Shown here: positions 54,455 to 64,000 of the stretch, one piece after another
Layout of the letters: each line of letters opens with the position of its first letter
Numbering within the stretch: position 1 is the stretch's first letter
Assembly (NCBI RefSeq): GCF_000208745.1
Contig: NC_030856.1
Location: 14,897,249-14,961,248, forward strand
Reading direction: 5' to 3'
Length of the DNA: 64,000 nucleotides
Origin: Theobroma cacao
Lineage: Eukaryota; Streptophyta; Magnoliopsida; Malvales; Malvaceae
Notes under the pieces: generated by a model
Seen by the model: only the letters and a program-made list of their open reading frames with translations
The model's database searches: none
Told to the model about the DNA's origin: nothing
Made by a program: the position numbers and the translations under genes

Positions 54455-54463
54455 CTATAAATA
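54455..54463 (+). promoter_or_regulatory. TATA box of the chromovirus LTR
   Basis: CTATAAATA lies about 612 bp into the LTR and is followed by a pyrimidine-rich stretch (cttcttcttcttcctcccatccc). An equivalent site is in the fragment at about 1,734-1,748. Confidence 0.7.
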
Positions 54464-55309
54464 TCTTCATTCTCCAGCACCTTCCTCAAATTTTCAAAAC
54501 TTCATCTTCTTCTTCTTCCTCCCATCCCACATTTCTTCACCTTCCATGGGAGCACTCTTCAAGCTTCCATAACCCTCTCAAGTTAGCCTTCAGCTTCATG
54601 ATTTTGTGCATTTTTTTTATAAAACCTCTTATGCTCTTTCACTCTTTCACCTTAAAACCCTTGAAATGTCTTAGATCAATACTTTCTCTCACTAACTAGG
54701 GTTTTAGAGAAAGAAAAAAAAACCTTCTATAATAGTTTGAGAATTCTTGAGGAAATTTTCAATTGCAAATGTAACAAGGTGAGAATTTAAATTGAGTTGA
54801 TATTTTAGTTATTGAGAATGATTAATAGTTAGATTTATGAGTGTTTTGTAGTTGAGGTAGTTTATTCATTTTGGTGTTATTATAATAGTGCAAATAATTA
54901 GCCACTTGATGGTAGTTGGAAGCTAGTTAAGAATAACTAGTGGAACATGATTTAGGTAATAGCTTTTAGAATTATGGTTATGTGATTGAGTTAATTATGA
55001 TGCTAATGTGTGATAGGTTCCACCGAAACCCCATATCACCATTCGGGGCATTAGTGGAATTTGGAGCTACTTTAAGAATCAACAAAGACAGGTGAGTGGA
55101 CTTGCATTTCAAAATTTGTTTTGGGAATGTGAAGGTAATTGTACAAACATTTGAAAGATTTTATCCAGCTTTTCTTTAAAAATGTACCTTGGGAACAAGC
55201 CTTTGGTGAAGTGTTTTTATCTTGTGAAAATATGCTATATAAATGGTTTATGTGTTATCACAATATGATGATATGTATAATATGCATTGGGTGTTTCTTT
55301 TGTATGTTG

Positions 55310-55460
55310 ATGTGGACCCGACTATGTGCGAGTCGAAGTACGCATACACCGATGATGACCCGGCTATGTGCGAGTAGGAGTGCGCATAAGCCAATAATGA
55401 CCCGGCTATGTGCGAGTATGAGTGCACATAAGCCGATGCTGACCCAGCCATGTGCTAGTG
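55310..55460 (+). repeat. 43-bp minisatellite, four units, in the 3' LTR
   Basis: Same array as at 47,729-47,880, with independent substitutions. Confidence 0.9.
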
Positions 55461-56320
55461 GGGAGTGCACATGAGCTGATGACGATGGGAGAGTGTGCAT
55501 GGTGATGGATATATATATACATATATGTTTGCACATGTGTGACTATAATGTATGTGGAATCCTGCTTGCTGAACCTTGAGCATTTTTTTTAGTGTTCCAA
55601 ATTGATTTGCATTACAATGAAATGGTTTATTTGGGATGAAAGGAAGCCTTTCTTATTGCTCTGTTTCTCGCTATAGCGAGAATGAAACTTTCTGTGCCGC
55701 TTATCACTTGGCTGGTTTTTGCCAAATTTTCCACTTCTCCAATTTTATGTTGAATATGAATTCTCTATCATCACATGAATTAGCAACCAAGGGTTCAATT
55801 AAGAGTTTTAATAAGGACTTAAGCTAAAGTGCATCGTTTTCAAATAAGTGCATTATGATTTTAAACTTTTCCTTATTATATTGCTTGTTCCCTTCTTTGT
55901 TCACTCACTAGGTTTATACTCACCATTTTCAACTTCATGTTTTCAGATCAAGAGGCAGTTGGTAACTAGGTCGAGGTGTCTTCGTATATTCGACCCTTGG
56001 TAGGTGTCTTGGCATTCAGTAGCTGTACATTTCTTCAAGTCTCTCCACTGGAAGTTGAGTACTCTTTTTTTGTTATGTATAGACAGACCCAATGTAAATT
56101 ATTAAGACGTATGTTTAGATAATACATGTATCTTTGATTGGGAATGCCACTACGAGTTGGCAATGTTTAGTATTATTTTAATTCGAAGTTATGAAATGTG
56201 ATTTAGCAACTTTAATGGAACGATGAACATGTCATATTAATAGGCTTGCTTGGGCTTAGTGGGCTATGTCCATTGAGCTCTTGCACCAGTCATGGCCGGG
56301 ATTTGGGTCATGACAGGTAG

Positions 56321-56845
56321 TACACATGATTGCACTTGAACCTTCAACAAACGAAGGAGTTTTAACTATACTTTGTACTAGCAAAAAGGACAACAATTGT
56401 CTTTTTCTTCTTTTTCACAATCTTAACTGAACTTCTCTCGAAAATCACTTCATAAGCAATTTTCACTTTCTCACAAAGGGAGTGGTGGCAAAGAAAACAA
56501 ACGTTTTTCTTTTCTTGCAAAAATTACATTTTCTTCAATTGTGAAAAACTCTCATATGAAAAATAGTTAAAATGTGACTTATATAGTTAGGTTAAAATAA
56601 CTTCAATTTTGCAATTAAGCCCTCAATATTATAACACATTATAATATTAGGCCAATTACTTAATTAAACTCTTTTAATTAAGTCATTGGAAATTAAAATC
56701 AAAATTAATTTCCTTTATATTTTGCAATCAAGGCCTTGTAATTATAACTATTTATAATTATGTCTAAAACTTAATTAAACTCTTTTAATTAAGTTTATAG
56801 AAGTTAATTACCTAGCATGTGATTTAAGTCTAACTTAAATCATCA
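56321..56845 (-). mobile_element. Third copia element: LTR, right part
   Basis: Continues the LTR from 46,549. A TATA box (minus strand CTATATAAG) is at about 56,577-56,586. It ends ATCATCA at 56,845, followed by a polypurine-like tract (minus strand AAATTGGGAGAG, 56,846-56,857). That makes it a 3' LTR of a minus-strand element. Confidence 0.55.
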
Positions 56846-57785
56846 CTCTCCCAATTTAATTCAAATGCAATGATTGTGTGTGACCCATTAGGTTCCCAAC
56901 ATGTTGGTAATGAAATTGATTAATACAAATTTCAATCAATTAATTTATAATCAATTCCATAGACCAAGATTGGCATCTAGTAATGCATCATAGCCACCCA
57001 ATTGTTAGGAGAGTCAAAGGGTTCTTTGACAACCTTTCAGTGTATAGTCTATCAGTGTAATTCATTCTCTCATCATATATCCTAGAGATGATAAGAGCTT
57101 GGTACAGTGTCTACTCTTATTGACCTCCATATTTGTTCTTGCAATTATAGCATTAGCTTTATAGAGAGTTATGAGACCCTTTTCATAATCTCCATGTCAC
57201 CTTGGCCAAGGACTTCAATAAGCTAATGTTAACCAAGAACTGATAGGATATGTCCTCTAAAACACTTGAGGTGATGATTCCTATCTTGACCACTCATTTG
57301 CCTTCACATGCTTCATACTATACCCAAAACCATCTTATTTTGGAATCTTTGGTTAGGCACCTATGGGGATGAAATCAAAGCATAGCACTCAACACATAAG
57401 ACAACCTAGTGTTTCAAGTCTAGGGAGTATTTATGCAACTAACACATGAGAAGTGTTGCATAGACACTAGAGTGTATTAACAAATGCACTTATCATGGCG
57501 GGTCATGTTCAGTGAACTTGCTCTACTAAGCAAACACCTATATTCTAGTTCCAAGTATCTCTATACTTCAATTTATGAGATCGATTGCTTACTTCCAAAG
57601 TAAACAACATAGAATATACCAGTCTCTAAGCATCATTGATGTCCAGTCTCAATGATACATTGACAAAGAACATTTTGAGAATATGCTTTGATGCATAGGA
57701 ATCTCATAACTACAATCCATTACAGTTTCCTTGCAAGGCATATTAATCTCATCCCAACAATATTAACATTTGCACATGATGTATA
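56846..57785 (-). other. Remnant of the third copia element's 3' internal region
   Basis: Non-coding. The composition resembles the post-RNase H spacer of the copia element at 35,302-36,350, but no pol sequence follows, so the element is truncated here. Confidence 0.45.
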
Positions 57786-58015
57786 TAGGCACATAGTGAG
57801 CTATGTTGTCGTAATATTTTGGGGGTCACTTGGACCCATATGATTATATTGCTAGGATGTTTTGTACATATATTCTTAGTACCTATATTCCATGGATGGC
57901 CGATATGAGTAAATGATGGTGTATTGGGTTATTGCTTATGAGGTCCGCATGGGCCTAGTGGGCTTAGCCTGTTGAGCTCGTGTATTGGTCATGAACTGAG
58001 TTTGGGTTGTGAAAA
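57786..58015 (+). mobile_element. Closing end of a Tekay-like LTR
   Basis: 'gggcctagtgggcttagcctgttgagctcg' and 'gtcatgaactgagtttgggttgtga' parallel the ends of the chromovirus LTRs (48,680-48,736 and 56,250-56,315). It is probably the last part of the old LTR seen at 33,966, 42,698 and 45,719. Confidence 0.5.
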
Positions 58016-58017
58016 GT

Positions 58018-59607
58018 GATAAGTCTTATTTATATTCATATTTTACATCATTTTTTTTAGGATTTATGGATTAAATATATCTATTTAATGTGATTTAGGC
58101 ACTTATTTGATTAATTTTCCATGCATGGGTTAAAGAGGGCAAGTTGCTTTGGTGTTATTTTTGGCAAGATCTTTTTCCAAACCTGTTTCGGCAATTTGCA
58201 CATAACTTTCTCTCTGAAGGTCCAATGATGTGATTTTGGAGGTATTGGAAAGATAAGAAATAGGGCTACAATTGTTATGTTTACCATGTTGCCTAATTCG
58301 AACAGGATCAAGGAGAAAACTTTGTTACAAGTTGCTAGACAGTGTAAACAGAATTTGAGGAACAGTGGACTTCTAATTGGATAAGCTTGATGTTTTAAAT
58401 GTTAAAATAGTCAAATCATGTGCATGTTGGGAATTTAAATTTCACAAGGACTTGTGAGCTGAAGTGATTAAGTTGGATTTATTTGTGTTGCAATTACTGA
58501 AAGAGTTATCACAAGTCAAAAGTTAATTTAAATTAAAACTCTTAGTTAGGTAGAGTTCTTGTGGCAATAAACAACTTGGCCTGTTTATTTAGTAGTTGTT
58601 GCCAGAAGAGAAGAGGAAAGCTAAATTTAAGAAAGAAAAAGGAACGTAGGAAAAGAAAATAGTAGGAGTTGGAAGTAGGAGCCTTGGCCATTGCTTAGAG
58701 AAGAGGAAAGAGAGGTAGATGAAGCTTTGAGAATTATTTCATCAAGATAATTTATTCATTCTTTTCTTTTTCTCAATGTAATCGATTATGGTGATGTCTT
58801 CCAATACTATTTGTTGTTTATTGAATTTTGTTATGGAGTATATTTTTATTTGTTAGGGGAAGATGTAATCGAACCTATGTCTTGAGAATTTCATTAGGAA
58901 TAAGTTTGAAATCTTTATTTTTCATGAAGAGCACGTTCTATTAATCTTACTGCTTTTTTTATTTTGATTGGAATTCTATTACACAGTTATAATCGAATAG
59001 AGAAGCTATGAATCATAAATTGAACCTTCAATATCTTATACATGCCATAAATTGAATAAGAGTAATCCAATAAGGATCTTGGAAGAATTGTGTGGTTAGT
59101 TTAAGTTTTAATCGAATAGAGAGACTTAACCAAAAAAACAAAAAGGAATTTCATAAACCTAATGCACCTCAAATTGATTAAATCTAGGATAGACCCGAAA
59201 TATGGCTGTTTGAAGTTAAGGATATTTGAGGTAGTTAATTAGACCTGAAATATGGATAATTAAGACATTAGGGAATTCTACCATCTCATGAATTATGAAG
59301 TTTGAAACTTGTTTATTAATTCTCTTGGCTATATAAGAATAGGTGAAATCAAACCCCTAACATTGCTTTTTATTGGATTTTTCTTGATTTTTTGCACTTG
59401 TGTCCAATTTTATTAGTTGCTGATATTTGTTTAGTTTTTAATAGATTTACTTCACCATATCTTCTCATATTCGATTTCTCAAATAACATTATTGGTTGGA
59501 TCATTTAATTTGCATATTTTTATCAATCCTCGTTGGGAATGATATCTTACTTATCTTTTTATTACTTGAACGAATAGTACGGTTGCTATTGTTAATTTAC
59601 TTGCATA
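58018..59607 (+). mobile_element. Athila-type 5' LTR, plus orientation
   Basis: Begins TGATAAGTCTTATTT. Near its end it has 'ctcgttgggaatgatatcttac', a pattern common to Athila LTRs. A tRNA-Asp-like PBS follows. The exact 3' end is uncertain by several bases. The rest of the element is cut off after about 130 bp by the LTR at 59,746. The open frame at 58,311-58,111 is antisense to it. Confidence 0.7.
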
Positions 59608-59612
59608 AAGTT

Positions 59613-59633
59613 ATTAGGGCCATTGTCAGGGGT
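59613..59633 (+). other. Primer binding site of Athila type (tRNA-Asp-like)
   Basis: 'ttagggccattgtcaggggtt' is a decayed form of the TGGCGCCGTTGCCGGGGA site used by Athila/Tat elements. Confidence 0.65.
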
Positions 59634-59745
59634 TTCAATAAAAAAATGTGCATTTAAATTGATTTTACTTGTTAGTTTAAGAGTTTTTAATTTTTTGTTT
59701 TTTTTTTTGTTTATTTTAAGCTCTTATATTCTTGTGCATAGCTAT

Positions 59746-61291
59746 TGTTGATTTCTCATGCAAGTGCACTTAATGTTAATAAGTAATATAGTAGAAAGTA
59801 GAATTTGTTCCCACGGAGAATTCAATTAATCCCTACTTGCTAACTACTAAAATTATCACACACTAATTTTATCCAAACAATTAAAAATTAAATTAACAGC
59901 AAAAAATTAATTTTAACAAACTAATCTAAATTCTCTAGCAAAATTATTTCATTAAATCCGATTGACTTTTAGACTTAAGATTATGATGTCCCTTAATACT
60001 TCATCTAATTATTGTCTCACTCTTTTTTAACTTAGTTTAATGGATTAAGTTGTTAACCTAGTTTCCTAATTTATTTACAAGTCTTTGTCGAGTTTTTTAT
60101 AATAATATCTTTCTCAATTAACTTACTATATATCTATGCAAATTAATTGAAGAAAGATTCATTAAGTTCGTGTTCTAATTTTGGCTACGTACGGCTTATA
60201 GGTGCATGTCTACCCTATATCCAAATCAAACTACCTAATCAACTAAGTGCATTCGATCGTACGCTATTCTATACAAGGTTTACCTGAATCTCTTTCGTCA
60301 AGGCTTAACCTAGATTTTCAATTCTATCTAATTGGTGGCCAGTCAATCAGAAACATTAAGAAAAGAATAAAATAAAAAACTTAAATCCATCAAACATAAG
60401 CAAAAGAGAGATAAATAAATCAGACTATGTATTGAATTCAATCATAATTTTAGATAAATAATTTAGTTCCCCATCAAGTCACACATCATCATCAAACTAA
60501 GTTTAAACATCAAAATCAAACTAAGAAAATAAAAGAATAACAAAACAATAAAAGAACCCAAGAACTATAATCTTGATCTTCCAAATCTTCTTGAATCCCT
60601 CAAATTCTTCTCAGTTTCAATGACTTTGCAGCTTGATTCCCAGCTCTTAATTTGGTGTTTCGTTCTCCTCTAAAAGTCCTCCGACAAGTTATTTTTATAA
60701 GGCTTTGAAGTTAAGCCTATTTAGGTGAATAAAGAAATCAATTCCAACTAGGATTTCCTCATCAGAGTACATGAGCCACCGACTATCTCCACCAAGGTCG
60801 CGGCCTCGACCAATTAATTAGCAGAAATCGTAATTGCTCTAGGACTACTACAGTGCTTCAAATTCAATAAGATTTCGGACTATCTTCCAAGCCAAGTTGG
60901 GAGAAGTAGTAAACATAAAAGTTGTAGCTTTTTCTCCTGACTTTCTAATGGTCCAAGAATAATCTCATTTGGAGATCTGTAGAGAGAGTTATGGTCAAAA
61001 TACCTAGACATGTGTGGTGAAAGCCTACACCTCATAATTGCTCTCCTTTTTCCTTTAAAATTCTTCCGTCATTAAATACCTACAAAAGCATGAATAAATC
61101 AACAACAACCTATCTTAAACACATTAACACCCAATTAAGCATAAAATTTATGAAGATTAGATTGACTCACCTAAATTAATTAATTTTAAATTATTTAAAT
61201 AAAACTTACTAATTTCAATGCATTACCACAAGAATTAAGATAAATTACTATCAAAATTAAGCCTAAATAACGCTATATCATAGAGTTATCA
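59746..61291 (-). mobile_element. Athila-like 3' LTR, minus orientation
   Basis: Plus-strand ends are TGTTGATTT at 59,746 and GAGTTATCA at 61,291, 1,546 bp. It belongs to the same family type as the solo LTR at 15,236. The TATA box (minus strand CTTATAAAAAT) is at about 60,691-60,701, with the near-palindrome GGTCGAGGCCGCGACC (minus, about 60,796-60,811) upstream. The polypurine tract (minus strand TTTGGAGGTG, 61,292-61,301) identifies it as a 3' LTR. Confidence 0.8.
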
Positions 61292-61301
61292 CACCTCCAA
61301 A

Positions 61302-62782
61302 CTTAATATTTTGTTAGTCCTTGAGCAAAACATAGAAAAGAAACGAACTTACAAAATCAATTTCAAATGGTGAAAACAAAATAAACATAGTTACTACTAG
61401 AGATAAAGTGCACCAACACAATGATTCCCCATAATTTCCTCTAAAGTGTGTCTATCAGTTTTCAACTTAAGGAAAAATATAAGCATCGTTCAAATTCATT
61501 TTTCAAATCTAATGCAAGCACATTCTTGAATGGATTTTTGTGTGTGTGTGTGTGAAATTTTTTACCAAGAATATCATGACATCTAATGAGTCTATGCCAA
61601 CACAAATTTCAAATTAATACCAGAATTTCATAAGTTTACTTTTTATCTCTCTCTCAACTAATGTAGACTAACATCGGGCTAGGGATCAATAGGACTTTAT
61701 AAAACTTATAATGTATAAGTAGGGTTTGGGTAGGATATAGGATAATAATGTAGCTCAAATCACCCTAAGCACATAATTATCCTAAGACCTATATATATAG
61801 CTCTATTTTTCTTCTTCAATTACACCCTTTTTCTTCCATATTAGAACTTTTCTTATATTCAACACTTTTTTTTCCTTTTTTTTTTACACAATTTCACAAT
61901 TTGACACCGCCAAACTTATTTTCTTTATATTGTAGGTAGTGGGATTTTAAAATTTTAGACCTTTTTTTTCTTTTTCAGATCAACATCACCTTTTCACCTT
62001 TTTCAACATTTAGCTCAATCTATATTTTCTAAAACAATATACATGCTTAGGAGTGAGGGTTGCAAAATTGGGAGTTTTATTATGAGGCTAGGCTCAATTA
62101 TTATGTAGTTAAACAAAGAAAAGGGAAATTAACCTCAAAGGGGTCTACTAGGGATAAAGATTTAACAAGGTTGGCTTTTTAGGCTCACACGGTCCAAAAA
62201 TGGCCTAAATAATGTCCTTAACTAAGTATCGCCTCGGATTTCACCTCGAAAATAGTCAAGTAAATTCTAAAATTCTTGAAATAATCTAAAATTCACATCA
62301 ATATAAATCTTCTCTAGATATTCATAATAATTCAAATCAAAAGATAAAGTGCTCAAATTTGTGGAAATCACATTTGAACAATAATACTTATCAAAAGAAC
62401 TTCGCATGATTTCAAACAAAAACCTTATTCAACAAAAGCTAAGAATTCAAGACAACTAGTTATCATCATTGGATAGGGAAATCATCAAAAAAATTGGCAC
62501 AACTTTACTTTAGATTCCTAAATTCCTAAAATTTGAACAAATAATAAATTCAACTACCAATTAATCCTAAATTATTTATAACTCTAGATATGCATGCAAA
62601 AAAAACTAAATCTAAAACTTTTACAGAATATTTACCACAAAAAAAATGATTCATCCCTCAAACTTAAACTAAATATTGTCCTCAATGTTAGAAAAAATAA
62701 AGAAAGGTAAAGAATGCTCCTCTAATTGTTAAATGCAATTGGTGAAGCTCCAATTCTCATCTTCGTCTCCATCATCCTCTAC
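61302..62782 (-). other. Athila-like 3' untranslated region, no gene
   Basis: AT-rich stretch between the polypurine tract and the envelope-like ORF. It contains a (TG)n microsatellite (61,540-61,553). Nothing else recognised. Confidence 0.6.
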
Positions 62783-63869
62783 CTAATTGTCCTCATTGTC
62801 CTCTGCCTCATTAGCACCCCTAGGAAGATTAGGTGCTGGTGAAAGAGTAGACATGTCCATTCCCATGAAAGCACCATGAGCTCGAAACATGTGGTCTATA
62901 TGTTGATTGCATTGGGTCTGATAAGTCATGTGTTGCTCAAACTGGTTCCCAAGTTGCTCAACTAAGTGTTCAAGGTTCTCAATTCTTTCAGCCATTGTCA
63001 GTTGTTGGTGTCTTGGTCGAAGGGGTGGAGGATGATGTGTAGAAAAAGAACTACTTCCAAGAGAATTTTAAAGTTGTCAGAGGATGAGATTAAGATCAAT
63101 TGAAAGTTTAGGGTGCAACAACTCCTTACTAGCATCCCAATTTACACCAGCTTCCTTGCACATAGCTGTAATCAGAGAAGGGAACCAATAGCCTTCATGA
63201 TTTGATTGTGCAGAGTGAGTCATGGCCTTGTAAATTACATTACTAATATCAATTATGCGTCTAGTCATGATGGAATGAATAAGGATGGCTCGATCTTTTG
63301 TGACATCATTGAGATGTGTGGTAGAAAGTAATTTGGAAGCCACAGAATATAAATCTTAGAAGTTGGTTTCATCACATTCCTCTTGAATGAAACTGGTGCA
63401 TTCTTGAAGAATTCCCATTGAGCACCCTCTTCACAGAGTATGTGAATGATATCATCCCAATCTTCACGCTTCGCCAAATACTGACCATAACCATCGGTTT
63501 TGATATCAAAAGTTTCATAAAATTCATTTATGGCAGGGCTTAAGAATGGAACTAATTTACCTCACACAAAAACCAAATCATTAGTACTTCAACAGCGTTA
63601 GCATAAAATTCTCTTACTAGAGGGATACTCAAAACTGCTGGCAAGGCACAAAATTTTTGCTAATGTCGTCCATTAATCATTGGTTGAAGGTCAAGGTGTG
63701 TGATCAACCCTTGATCCAATCTTTCTTCAAGTATTGCAATTTTATTGGCAAGAGAACTAGCGTGTTTGGCCATTGTGTCAATTGACACAAATCTAGTATG
63801 ATCAAACAAATCACTAGAATTTTGTCTAGCTCGTTTGGGTGCTATTCTCAAAATTTCTATAATTAATTC
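62783..63869 (-). pseudogene. Athila-type envelope-like ORF (putative plant transposon protein)
   Basis: N-terminal part at 63,869-63,660: APKRARQNSSDLFDHTRFVS, typical of this family. Then come VREFYANAVEVLMIW after a frame change, FKRNVMKPTSKIYILW, and a block reading KDRAILIHSIMTRRIIDISN and YWFPSLITAMCKEAGV (63,300-63,150). The C-terminal helical section MAERIENLEHLVEQLGNQFE is at 62,995-62,783. Multiple stops and frameshifts. Located just upstream of the polypurine tract, as expected for the third ORF of Athila elements. The function of such proteins is unknown. Confidence 0.75.
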
Positions 63870-64000
63870 TGTCACGACCCGAAACTCCTATCAGGCCCGT
63901 GACAACCGCCGCGACGTCCCGATAAGCACTCATTACCCCGAATACCGATCGAAACCCCGCAAGGCTTAGCATCAACTTTCGCATCTCCCCGGTGAGCGAC
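63870..64000 (-). mobile_element. LTR edge (family of 42,900) inserted in the envelope-like ORF
   Basis: On the plus strand it starts TGTCACGACCCG. It is the reverse complement counterpart of 45,583-45,713 ('gtaatgagtg..', 'ttgtggggtttcgat', 'ggcggttgtcatggg'). It runs off the right edge. It is less decayed than the copy at 42,900. Confidence 0.85.

Larger units (their letters stand above)
46555..56315 (+). mobile_element. Full-length Ty3/gypsy chromovirus (Tekay-like)
   Basis: Two LTRs (46,555-48,736 and 53,843-56,315) surround gag, protease, RT, RNase H, integrase and a C-terminal chromodomain. The target duplication GGTAG is perfect (46,550-46,554 and 56,316-56,320). Long LTRs, tRNA-Met PBS and chromodomain fit the Tekay lineage. 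It is inactive: many stops, a mutated RT active site, and a 5' LTR lacking its TATA region. Confidence 0.95.
53843..56315 (+). mobile_element. 3' LTR of the chromovirus
   Basis: 2,473 bp, TGTGAAACC...GGTCATGACA. It retains the segment missing from the 5' LTR (about 54,395-54,710), with the TATA box CTATAAATA (54,455-54,463). The near-palindrome AGCGCCATGGCACTGG (54,219-54,234) lies upstream, and the perfect palindrome TTCTCGCTATAGCGAGAA at 55,665-55,682. Confidence 0.95.

Overview
This is an AT-rich window from a plant nuclear genome, most likely a eudicot. Almost all of it is nested LTR retrotransposons of Ty1/copia and Ty3/gypsy type, plus LINE 3' ends. There are no bacterial features, rRNA or CRISPR array. 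I cannot name the species. Two single N characters (41,972 and 46,427) show it comes from an assembly. Nearly every transposon reading frame carries stops or frameshifts, so the coding entries are pseudogenes.

Layout. 1-8,400: part of a minus-strand LTR, a fragment of a chromovirus (Tekay-like) LTR, then the 3' half of a Tat-type Ty3/gypsy element (RT, RNase H, a second RNase H, integrase, a long minisatellite, a 1.9 kb LTR). 8,400-17,100: a relic exon of a carotenoid cleavage dioxygenase gene, a copia LTR, LINE 3' ends, a small two-exon gene candidate (13,799-14,179, minus) with TATA box and pyrimidine patch, and an Athila-like solo LTR. 17,106-29,875: one minus-strand Sirevirus-like copia element with an envelope-like ORF, split by a 3.2 kb solo LTR. 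30,000-33,970: AT-rich sequence, an orphan promoter-like site, and a shortened duplicate of the 10.6-17 kb region.

33,970-58,015: an old LTR hit by a copia element (34,743-42,692, target-site duplication AATGT), a 2.8 kb solo LTR (42,900-45,713, TATAG) and a third copia fragment, which itself holds a full-length chromovirus (46,555-56,315, GGTAG). 58,018-64,000: two Athila-type LTRs in opposite orientation, the envelope-like 3' ORF of the second, and the edge of another LTR.

The most interesting signal is regulatory. Several unrelated LTR families each carry clusters of a family-specific, short self-complementary motif upstream of the TATA box (clearest: ATGTATCGATACAT, CTCGCTGCAGCGAG, and alternating AACCGATTA/TAATCGGTT). 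One such cluster also sits inside the Sirevirus-like element, just upstream of its envelope-like ORF, where it may mark an internal promoter. A separate block of about 100 bp is shared between chromovirus and Athila-type LTRs. The small spliced gene at 13.8-14.2 kb is the only good host-gene candidate.
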